64,000 nucleotides of DNA from positions 49,410,745 to 49,474,744 of the forward strand of contig CM075102.1 in NCBI GenBank assembly GCA_037576195.1. The letters are read 5' to 3'. This DNA comes from Phytoseiulus persimilis (Eukaryota; Arthropoda; Arachnida; Mesostigmata; Phytoseiidae). The position numbers and the translations under genes were made by a program. Within the stretch, counting starts at the first letter, position 1, and every line of letters begins with the position of its first letter. Below the pieces are notes generated by a model. The model worked only from the letters and a program-made list of their open reading frames with translations, searched no databases and was not told the origin of the DNA. Shown in pieces: positions 38,277-48,051 of the stretch.

Positions 38277-38546
38277 CTACGTCGGAGCCGCTGGGTGGAT
38301 GAAGAGAACAACTGTTCGTTTTTCAGACCCGTTGTCATTTACCGGAACCGTGCCCTCAATGTCGAAATCGATATGGATCAGCTCCTGAATGGAAGCTTTA
38401 TTCTTGAGGCGACACCTTACGACCAGCAAATCAGTGATAGAGAAGGCATAGTTCCGGAGAGGAAGCGATGACCTGTCATGCTCTCGAGCGGTATAATCCA
38501 ACCCGGCACATCGCGCGTCTGCCTCCCTCAATTTCAGGAATTGCAT
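38277..38546 (-). CDS. Candidate small ORF between STT3A and the lipase gene
   Basis: An open frame of 89 codons from an ATG at 38546, continuous upstream to about 38650. Its composition is protein-like (for example LRNYAFSITDLLVV and IQELIHIDFDIEGTVP) and it is less arginine- and serine-heavy than the chance frames nearby. No family recognised, no clear splice partner and no poly(A) signal assigned. It could be a single-exon gene, an exon of something larger, or chance. Confidence 0.22.
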   Translation of the reverse strand: MQFLKLREADARCAGLDYTAREHDRSSLPLRNYAFSITDLLVVRCRLKNKASIQELIHIDFDIEGTVPVNDNGSEKRTVVLFIHPAAPT

Positions 38547-38938
38547 TATTGAGAGGTTTTTCTCCCGGAACCCTGTGTTTGTCGGCGTTTTAAGCTCAAT
38601 TCGATCACAAACAACATGCCCCGCCAACGTCGACGTGTCCAACGTGGATTACGCGGTTTCGTCGTTGCTCCAGCGAGAGTTCGCAGATGGTGTTTGGTTA
38701 TGACTTTTTTTATTCTCCCTGGAAACGACTCCTCTCTATCACAGTCCGACCGAGGCCAGATATCCGTTAATATCACGGTCGGTACCCATTGCACTCGGTG
38801 ATCCAAAACTCCTGCCACGGTTGGGAAAAAGACGAATCCGATTGAGACCATGTGTTTGGATTGTCTCCCAGTGCGGTACCCAGCTGGTGGGTCTTTGAAC
38901 ATCGTGATTCACCCCAATGACAACGATGGTCTGCCAAC

Positions 38939-41900
38939 TCAGAGCTTACACGCTTCTGCCACGAAGTCGTCCATGAAATGTATAGCGTCATCAACATGGC
39001 TCGCGTTGTATGTTGGCATTATAAGATCCCAGTGGCCATAATTTCTGCCCAAATTGAAAGAGCCTCGATAATCCGGGAGCTCTTTCGAGAGCGTTTCGGC
39101 TTCCTGTGAAAGTAATTATGCGTTGGATCGGAGGAGGCTGAAAAGTCTCACTACCTATTCAAGTAATGGGACAACATTAGCAATCGAGCAGAGAATTGTT
39201 GCCAGAGAAAACTCACCGAGGCTGTTGCGTAACCATCATCCTCCCCGTAATAGAGCCTCACAGGTATCCTGATATCTTTTGCGTGAAATTGACGTGGTTG
39301 CATGTTCCCGTAGATCCCTATGTTTGTCTCTCTCCGGCTGAAAACGCTCGCAAGAGCCATCCAGCCCTGTGTCAAGTCATCGTAGTCGAGGTCATAGACA
39401 TCATTTATGTTTCTGCAGCTCCTGCTCGACATCTACAAAGCCATCGAATCTCATGAGTGTAGTTAACATCGAGAAAAATCCCGATCTTTGCGAAGCTTGA
39501 AAATAGAGACCTGTCCGAAGAGCACCAAATTTTTCAACGATGTTGTAGCGGGGAGGAACTTCATATACACTCCGATTCGACTCTGGAATGATCGGTCATC
39601 AAGTTCTCCCAAAAGATCGACACGAATGAACATTTTCTCTTCTTTTCGCCTGAGGAAACGGGCCTCAGGGAATCCCCAGAGAAGAGAGGGGGATTTCGGT
39701 ACTAGACATTACGTGGTTGAGGTTGGGGGCAGTTCCGAGGCTCAGATGCATGGCGAACGAGCAAAGTGAACTGGAAATTCGACACAATATGGCCGCAGAT
39801 GAGCTGCTCGACGGGGGAAATTCTCCCATCACGGGGCGCAACACCTGAAATCATCGATTTGCTTGGAACTAAATTCTTCGAGAGCCTTTGATGCAGGAGC
39901 TGGAATACCGCTTTGAAAACCAACGGTACGCGTAGGAGCGGAATGGCGGGAATCCCCTCAGGAACTCACATTCAAGGCTCGGTAGAAGTGAGCCATGTTT
40001 GCTAGGGCGCCAAGTTGTTCATCTTGACCAACATCGCAAGCGATTCGCCTTGAGAGAGTCAAACATGATATCACGGCCCGGTTATGCCTGATTTCCTTCG
40101 AGAGAGCATATCGATTATCGCTTCAGGGCAATACGGAGATCACTAACCTGAACGGACACATCGCAGCCATGGCGATGATTTTACGGTTATACTCGGGGCG
40201 TACCGAAAGCAACGCGAAAAGTCCTGCGGTCGCTTGAGAGTGGCCGATGTAGAAGACGCGGGATCTTCCAGTTTTCGTGAGAACATAATCTACGCCTTTG
40301 GAGGAGATGCCGGACTTCAAGATGTGTCACCATGTTTGCGTATCATTCTTAGTACGATACTGTTTTCGAACAGCTACGCTACCTGTAGGAATATCTTTCA
40401 GACCAGCGTCTATGAAAGTGAAGTCGAAGAGTGTGGAGTCTCTGGCAGAGGGTCCTAGCTTAGCTCGGCTGTATTTCGTACCGCGGATGTTCCCGATCCA
40501 AACATCGAAACCATTGTCCGCAAGCAAAAATGCTGTAAACAATCATTCTAAATCTAGGTCATTGCTTCTGATTGTGTTCTGCATTCTGTTTTTGGTAATG
40601 CATCGCGAGCTCGATCTTTACCGAGTGAATTATTCGCAAAATCGGCTACGAAGGCATCGCAATCCATGAAAAGCGGTGTTGAAATGTAGACCACCTGAAA
40701 TGCTCGGGTGGGTTCCCTCTATTTAACCTCGGACACGAACAGCGACTGGGAATCTTTGGGGATTTGAATTGATGCTCATCAGTCAACTAACGACTGACCT
40801 TGTTTGAGATACCTTTTCAGGACAGCAGTTCCTGCGACACCTGACTCGGAATATTCCCAGAATGTACTTGTCTTCGGTCACGGCATAGTGCTCCTCAGGT
40901 ACAAATCCTTTGGAAACGACCAGCTCACTCTGGAATCGATGCGTATCGTTCTAATGACGTGCCTGGGGACCTGATTGCGATCCCAGAGCGGGGCGAATCG
41001 GGTGAAGATCTACAACCATGATAAATCCTAACAAGCCGGAACCCAGGACGAGATCCAAGAGATTGTTGCTCTCGAACGGTAGGTTTCCGTTCTGGAGGTT
41101 CCGAAAAATCTTTCCTCCACAGTCCGGAGGTATTGAGGGTATGATAAGAATGTGAGACTGATGGATATGGAGGACGGGAAGTTTGGGTAGGCAGCAACTC
41201 TCCCCACGACAGGGAAGCCCGAAAATGGAATTCCCATCGCCAGAAATGGGAACTATGCAATCATCGACGCTACTGCTTAGATATTCCTGGAAACGGCGAT
41301 TCGACTATTCGACATAAAGATAGCACCCATCGCCCGTTACGGAATCCCGATCATATGGAGCCATCTCGGAACGTCGCAGCTAAGGGAACTCGACAAACTG
41401 AAAGCCGCGTTCCTGAAACTGGCTCTTGGAATACATCGCTTCTTGAAAAATCGATTGACATACGTCCTAGCGGCAACTCCGCTCCTGACAGAAGATCGAA
41501 GGAAAATTCACGGGCTCCCAAAGACGGACACATTCAACGCGTACATTGAATCCTGGCATGACAAGATGGCTAAGATCAACCCCGAGTTCTACGGCGTCCC
41601 CGCCATGAAGTCCGATACGTGGAAGGAACCAAAGTTTGATACACGACATAGAATGACAAGAGGGGCGATTCATGGATATCATAAATGGATTGGTGAAAAT
41701 GAGCGAGACCACGATACGAATGTTGGGTGCACTTGTAAATTATGTGGAAAACACTGCCCTGAATACCACCTGTACAGCTGTAGAAAGGGAAACGATTTCG
41801 ACTGGAATACCATGTAGAGCACTGTACATAGATCATATTTATCCCACAACACGCGCCAAACAAACCTGGCAATAAACGTCTTTTAAAACAGCTACTGCTT

Positions 41901-43390
41901 AGATGAATGACAGACCAGATCGTGTCTGGATATCTATTTTCTGTGCATGGCATGAGCCGAAGCAAGGAGCACGAACCGAAACTCAGCGAGTGAAGTCAGT
42001 CAGGTCATTGTCCCATTCGGAACATGGAGCTCTCCATACGGGAGGTTCTCAATACAGAAGATTTTCGATACGGAAATGAGTACGAGAATCCAGGCAGAGT
42101 CTGGGTGGATATCGTGAACTACAGTGTGTTCACTCTAAAGTGAGCGACGCTCATGGTCGTCATTCTTTTAGCCATGACTCAGCCGCCCGTGAATATTTTG
42201 TGCATCGGTTGTCCGTGTTTTATTGCTCTGTTAAAGATTCTCTGGAATTCGTTGGAGAATCGGCGATTTGAGTCCATGTCGAAGTTCACTCCCCACTTTT
42301 TCCTTAATTAAAACTTCAACAGGCTCGTGGATCGTCAATTCTCGATGGATTCCCGATCCTCAAAATGGGTTTGATTCGTCTTCCATCCCCCTCTCATATG
42401 CACCCATTGGAGCGAATCAACCTAAACCTCTGAGAGCTCTAAACAAAGTCATGCTCGGTTGTTAGTATGGCATTATACCGGTTACATCATGATGCCGTAA
42501 CCCTGACTTCTCAATATTGGTCAGCTCCTCCGAAGGCCAACATTACAAGGACACTCCGCGATGCGATCATCGACCATCAATTCGAAAATCTTCATTGAGG
42601 GATCTTAATGGTTCCGTCAGCCGCGGCGTGCGCAAACGAACTAGCCTGATGATGCTGTTATCTGCTTTGGATTTTTTCGAATCTAGGTAGGTATTTGTAC
42701 AACAGGACACTGCTTTCCCATAAGTCTCGAGCTGGGCGCAGGCGAAATCGCCTTGCGTTTCATGAACGCGATCAAAGATTCCTCATTCGAAGATCAGGTC
42801 CTTTCTTGATTCTGATTCCCGAGGATCTTCTCTTCCTTCAAGAAAATATTCCGACGATCGAGCCTCTGCCTTGCCAGCTGCTCCGATCTAATAATTAAAA
42901 GGGCTTTCAAATCGGAGTAACGATGGAGACACGTGACATTCAGGCCAAATCAACAGGAATTTCTGTTACTTTCCCTGCTAGCACCAGCTGTTTGTTTTTG
43001 TCGCTCTTTAAAATCGCCGGAAGCACTCCGAGAACGGGCTTCTCTTGTTCTGTGCTCGATCTGAGGAGCGCTGATCTCGTAGGAGAGCTCCGAACTTTCG
43101 AATAGGAGCATTGATGGACTCCGACTTGAAGTGACGTTTCTTGAAGATCGCATCCGATGGAATAGACGGACGAAATGGCAAGGAGAAAGACACCAAACTG
43201 AAGTAGCCCTCTGAGCCGCTAAAGTGATTGCTTACGGCGCATGCGGAGATTCGGCAACATGTTTGGTGGATGTAGCAAATCAAGAAATACTCACAAAGTT
43301 TTTCCCGATATCGGGGTCCTGCTGGGCACTGACTGGAAGAACACCCACTGAAGCTATGAATAACAAGAAGTGGACACATTGCTTCAACAT
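38939..43390 (-). CDS. Acid lipase (LIPA/gastric lipase family), atypical catalytic motifs
   Basis: Secreted or lysosomal alpha/beta-hydrolase for triglycerides and cholesteryl esters. I could chain ten exons with consistent phases: 43295-43390, 40813-40929, 40622-40694, 40383-40532, 40295-40148, 40048-39970, 39899-39759, 39582-39511, 39366-39217 and 39103-38939. They give 396 residues, close to human LIPA (399). A signal peptide is visible (MLKQCVHFLLFIASVGVLPVSA), then the family landmarks GFVPEEHYAVTEDKYIL, AFLLADNGFDVWIGNIRG, VDYVLTKTGRSRVFYIGHSQ, LPATTSLKNLVLFGQ and IPVRLYYGEDD. Triad candidates are Ser in GHSQ, Asp in YYGEDD and His in NYGHWD. Two departures: the oxyanion motif usually reading QHGL is STPL here, and GHSQG is GHSQA. 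Activity is therefore uncertain. Exon 6-7 limits are the least certain. Intron 1 (2365 bp) hosts a LINE. Confidence 0.85.
41269..41282 (+). repeat. Target-site duplication, left copy
   Basis: GCTACTGCTTAGAT, identical to 41891-41904. It marks the 5' border of the truncated LINE. Confidence 0.9.
41283..41890 (+). mobile_element. 5'-truncated non-LTR retrotransposon (LINE)
   Basis: A 608-bp insertion on the plus strand within intron 1 of the minus-strand lipase gene. An open frame covers 41281-41817 and encodes the C-terminal end of a LINE polyprotein: the post-catalytic region of reverse transcriptase (IARYGIPIIWSHLG, RELDKLKAAFLKLALGIHRF), then a cysteine/histidine cluster (CTCKLCGKHCPEYHLYSC) typical of LINE C-termini. 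A short 3' UTR follows with AATAAA at 41871-41876, ending in CTTTTAAAACA rather than a long poly(A). The 14-bp direct repeats and the uninterrupted frame point to a fairly recent target-primed insertion that was 5'-truncated. The polymerase palm and endonuclease are absent, so it cannot move on its own. The clade cannot be fixed from this fragment. Confidence 0.85.
41891..41904 (+). repeat. Target-site duplication, right copy
   Basis: GCTACTGCTTAGAT, the exact partner of 41269-41282. Confidence 0.9.
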
Positions 43391-45960
43391 CTCTGGCGAG
43401 AGTAGCCGATTCTCTGACAACCGCAGGTCTCCTACCTTTATGTTAACTCTAGAGCAAGCCGCGCAAGGTTGCGTAGAGGATTTCATGTACTGGGAGAGCG
43501 TTGACAGCGTTTTGAGAACGAGTTCTGTCGGCGAGACTTGCAATTTTAGAGCCGCTCATAAGATCGCATGCGTGCCGGCATCGAACCCGCCCTGCTACCC
43601 GCCAACGAGACCGCCGTCTGATTCGCTCTGTCGGCAAGGATCCTCCCGAGCTTGCGTAATTAATGAAATTCAACTACTATGGATCGAGAAGCGATGCTCC
43701 TCTGAGCTTATGACGCAGTCGGCCGACGTCTAAGGGTGAGATTCCGCGATGACGACCTGTGTTCTTTCCTGCAAGAAGAAGCTGTTTCTCTTGAGGTTCA
43801 ACTCAATCTGAGTTGGCCCACGCTCCCCTCTGACCATTGAGTACTTGGAAACTTCTCCGCCCGAGCTGATCCCTCTTTCACTCACACCACTGCTCCTTGG
43901 CTTTGCTGATATCAGCACTGAACACCAGAAAATGATCTGATGGGATTCCCACAATGCGATGAGCTTCGAGCTGATTTATGAGTGAGCTAACGTGGCAAAT
44001 CGACAATGGGAATCATTATTCTCTCTGCTTGACTCGGTCGACTTCGATACATTCGCGGGTGCAGCCGAACTGCGGCTCACGTCAAACGTTCGACATGTTG
44101 ATGTCCTCTATTCCGGACGACTTCCCATACAGCTGGCTCTAGCTTCGTGAGTGGCACATTTTTTCTGTCACAATCGCCGTGATCCTGCACAGTGCTCATA
44201 AATGTACGATTGGGGCTCCCATCCTGCGGAGGGAGGAATACTATCTGTTCAGGTTGCTGAGGGTATTGACGAGGAATCACCGAGGATCCGCCTGATGTTT
44301 CTGCTCAGGCTGACGTGCGTTGGATTGAAAAGATTCATCCCTAATACATTCACGGTACCTGGGGGGTTCTTTGCCTCATAAACGATTTGACACAGTTTCC
44401 TCATCCCCCAATCCCTTTGTTCTCTTTCGTGCTTTCCCGCTTGCACCATTAGAGAGCGTCCCCTAAGGATTGTTATTTGTTGCTCTGCGATTCATTGCAG
44501 CGCGACTTCGTAAATAAAGCGGGAGGGGAGCGCTCCGTTCGTACTCCCGGTAACTGGATCAATAATAGATGTATATTCAACCGAAAAACTTATCGAATTG
44601 CCCAGAGAGTGACCGGGCAAATCATTTATTCACTGGGAGATTCGGAGCGTGCGACTACATCGGTCAACGTTCAATAATTTACAGTGGACACCGCACTCTG
44701 TCGAGGGGCCGGATCACCTATGAATTCTTCGACCTCATTTCCCAATAAGCAATCTGCTGCCATGTGCTGCGAATTATCTGAAGGACTTTTCATTGGAGAG
44801 TCAGAACGGAAATTTGACGGGAGGAGAGCTGGTACATCTGAAGTAGGCCACACTGTGGTTTATGGCTTTCTCGTTTCTTTTTTAATCACGTCACGCTGTC
44901 AAGTTTTCAACGGTGAGTCACCGCGGAAGTGCACCATATTCAGACCCTACGGAATACAATTAGACGGCGCATATACTTTCCACCGTTCAGACTGGAGGCC
45001 AGACAAACGGATCGACTTGAAATTTAGGACGACTCCAGAATCAGATCAATTTTCGCTGCAGAAGCTGTGGGCTTCCAACCTTGCCCTACTCGGATTTCGA
45101 TCCTACTGATTAGGGTCTTGGTTGACAGCACGACGACGGTCTGGAATGTGAACGCCTCGTACACTCTGTGATGTACTCCGAGGCAGCGAGCAGCAGAAAT
45201 AAACACAGATTGCAGCCTCTGGATCCTGCATTCCCGGAGCAAATCAGTCCCTAGTTCTCACAAGAAGTCGGCGGTCGATTCCACTCCATTCGATATATGA
45301 CAGCATAGTAAAACTGATTATCACATGGACTTGAACTTTAGGACAGTCAAGACCCTCAACTTCGAACTCGAATAACTCTCAGATGAGAAGCAAGAGTGAT
45401 CGATTTCAAATCGGAAACCTTGAGCACAGATAAAAACCGTCAAAATGATTTTTTGTGCAAGAAAACTCGCATATGGAGGAGGCCGCTCTCTCAAGTTTTC
45501 TACTTCAATGGCCACCTTCTCACGTTTTTCAAACTTCAATCCCCTGTCCTGTCTTACGCATGCGCGGTGTCGTTGAGGAGGGATAGAGGAGCGGAGTTCT
45601 CCCTGACTCTACACAAGAAACTCAATCGGGGCGTCCAAAATCATATGGATATGATTATCTCCATTACTATTGTTGAGATGCAACACGCGAAAGCGGATGC
45701 ATCCGAATCTAGATTCAGCAGACTCGGTTCGCACTAGAACCAACGCCAATTGAGGCACTAGAGCAATCAACTCCTTCATCAGTGAACCCATGTTCACCAA
45801 CATCCCCGGCTCAGTTCCGTAATTACTAACACCCTCGAAGTACTCCCGAAGACTCGACTCAACAGCTCTTACTCTCCCAATCACATCCCATGTAACCAGA
45901 CTCCACATCCGAATAAGCTACTGTTCATCTATACGCCGTACGGTCTTCTCCTTGCTACCG
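43391..45960. other. No supported gene; weak candidates only
   Basis: Several frames have protein-like pieces (minus strand 44077-44280 and 45609-45908) but none joins to a second exon with matching phase. The plus-strand frame at 43224-43733 is antisense to lipase exon 1. Nothing can be annotated with confidence. Confidence 0.4.
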
Positions 45961-46441
45961 TATCAGTGTCCGCGAGGTGAATCTGCCTGTGCACGGAGCC
46001 TACTAGCTAGTGCGCCGCTGAGGACGAATTTCCTCTACAACAACTATATTTCATCAATATACATTGAATCCGCTCTTGAAAGGGTGACCTCAAACTGCAG
46101 TCCAACTGATCAGGAGCAACAGCAGCTGGATCTGATGATGCTTATGTTGATTCCTGCCCTGACAGCTTGAATTGAATCCACGATACATGCTCCCTCCAAA
46201 CTCAGCTTCCCGATTGATGATGGAACCATCGAGTGAGGATTTGCATACGAGTGCAGACGCAGTAGACACGGGAAGTTTCGTTAAGCTTCACAACAAAGGA
46301 AGAAGCTGGGCTCTCACTCAAATACATAGGGCCCGTAGGCACCCGCCGAATATGGAGAACAGAGGAGCCGAACTCGCAGAAAAGCCCGAGCTAAAGGAGT
46401 TATACGATGAATGTGGCGTCCGTCACCAATTGAAAACCTGA
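45961..46441 (+). CDS. 3' end of an unidentified gene (gene E)
   Basis: Two exons join in phase 0. The first ends at 46083 (TNFLYNNYISSIYIESALER, donor GTGACC). The second runs 46166-46441 from acceptor CCCTGACAG to a TGA, through an 82-bp intron. The last exon encodes about 91 residues, is polar (LMMEPSSEDLHTSADAVDTG; AELAEKPELKELYDECG) and ends without a membrane segment. No ATG is in frame in the first exon, so upstream exons must exist if the gene is real; the left limit given is approximate. Family not recognised. MAD2 follows about 580 bp downstream on the same strand. Confidence 0.35.
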
Positions 46442-47017
46442 TGCGGCCCCGACGTTATCCACGGGCCGCCCGCACGAGTTGCCGAGAGCACTGTAGATCA
46501 TCGTCATCATCGAAGCGCGGTTCAAAATGCTTCAACTGCATATGTTTACTAGCCACCGTTGCTCCTCTAGAGCAAAGAGCTATAAAATAGCATCAACTCT
46601 CTCTTCTGGGCCTTGAACAACGCTAATACAAAAAGCCTGAGGCAAGTAATCGACTTCGCTGTTCCTCGTGAGCATCCCTAGAAACTTTGGAGGAGAAGTG
46701 GAGCTATAATACGAACACCCGTTCTCCTGAATGTTCTATAAAAACGTCCTCGAGATTCCACCGGTATAATGCTCATGCGAAGCCTGGCGGCATCGTCGGA
46801 CACGTATACTCAGTGAAATAAGGCTTCATCTCGGGACACGGAGACGTTCTTTGATCGCTCACTCGGGCGAAGCCTCGAAGTTGCGTCTCGAAACCCTGTA
46901 TCCTGGACGGAAAGCTATGACTTTTGTAGTAAATGATGGCGGTCTTTTGAGTTCCAGCTCAGAATGGTTTCTTATCCTGAATTCTTTTCCTCTGCAGGAG
47001 TTTGACTGTCGACAAGA
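46442..47017. other. Spacer upstream of MAD2
   Basis: No coding exon seen. A possible 5' UTR acceptor (TTTTCCTCTGCAG, ending about 46997) precedes the MAD2 start codon, so part of this stretch may be a 5' UTR intron. Confidence 0.4.
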
Positions 47018-47988
47018 ATGAGTGCCACTGTTCAGAGTAACACGGTCACCCTGCAAGGGTCTGCAGCGATCGTCGCTGAATTTTTCGGTAAGGATTGCTC
47101 GGATTCCACGGATCTTGGCAGAGAAGCTGAGAGGAGCGTTGACTCCATATCGCATAGCTCGTATTATTCACCAGAACATTCGGTGGCCATTCCAGAATTC
47201 AGTGTGAACAGCATCTTGTATCAGAGAGGCGTTTATCCACCCGAGAATTTCTGTCGCGTACAGAAGTACGGCCTCACCATGCTGGTAACAGACGATGAGC
47301 GTCTCAAAGAATATCTCCAGGGTGTTGCTAATCAACTCCAAGATTTATTGAGGAAGAAGTTGATCCGACAACTGGTTCTCGTGAGTTCGAAGTTCGGTTC
47401 GACGGATGAGAGATTCAGTCGATTCAAGAGTATTCGCTCGATTCGAGTTTGCCTCGACGGATGGAAGACCCGACTCGGCAGATTCTGTCCTGCTTGACAA
47501 CTTCGGCTACTAGTGAACCTCTCCCTCCTAGGTCATCGCAGACGTTGAAACCAAAGAAACTCTCGAGCGCTGGGAGTTCAACGTTCACGTCGACGAAGAC
47601 ATGACTGATGAAAGTGCTCCGAAGACCAAGGAGCTCAAGACGATCCAACAAGAGATCGCGGCCATCATTCGGCAAATCGTCGCCAGTGTCACTTTCTTGC
47701 CGCAACTTGAAGGACAGTGTGAGTTCCCGAGATTACGGTGCCTCAAGTACTCGAATTCTCTGAGCTCTATTTCATACCGAATAACATTGCGGATTGTCGT
47801 TTGGATGATGTCGATTCCTCGTTCCAGTGGCGTTCGACCTCTTGGTGTACACGAAGAAAGATGGAGAGGTCAACGAAGAGCTTTGGGCCGACTCGAAACC
47901 AATGTTGATCGAAGGTGGCCAGATGGTGAAAATCAAAAGCTTCTCAACGTCGGTTCACACCGTGGATGCGGCCGTCGTTTACCGTTGA
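47018..47988 (+). CDS. MAD2L1: Spindle assembly checkpoint protein MAD2
   Basis: HORMA-domain protein that binds MAD1 at unattached kinetochores and sequesters CDC20 to hold back the anaphase-promoting complex. Four exons: 47018-47087, 47196-47380, 47532-47718 and 47828-47988, with phases 1, 0, 1 and canonical GT-AG ends. The product is 200 residues (human about 205). In order: ITL-like start (VTLQGSAAIVAEFF), NSILYQRGVYPPENF, RVQKYGLTMLVT, ERWEFNVHVDED, a helical stretch KELKTIQQEIAAIIRQI, the core VASVTFLPQL, FDLLVYTKKDGEV, and the C-terminal safety-belt part IKSFSTSVHTVDAAVVYR. The first intron is 108 bp, in frame and stop-free, so an unspliced frame runs on from exon 1 and would insert 36 residues after AEFF. 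The start ATG at 47018 matches the family start. Confidence 0.95.
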
Positions 47989-48045
47989 TTCGAGAGAAGG
48001 AATCTCCAATTATTCTTAACTATATGTGACGTGATCGAGTCGTAT

Positions 48046-48051
48046 AATAAA
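48046..48051 (+). terminator. Poly(A) signal of MAD2
   Basis: AATAAA about 58 bases after the MAD2 stop codon. Confidence 0.75.

Noticed and set aside
40296-40331. Alternative lipase exon 5 start giving SGISSKGVDYVL
   Set aside because: The only nearby acceptor is out of phase with the exon 4 donor; the acceptor before GVDYVL matches phase and family sequence.
43224-43733. 169-codon plus-strand open frame
   Set aside because: Antisense to lipase exon 1, which has a signal peptide, donor site and family residues on the other strand.
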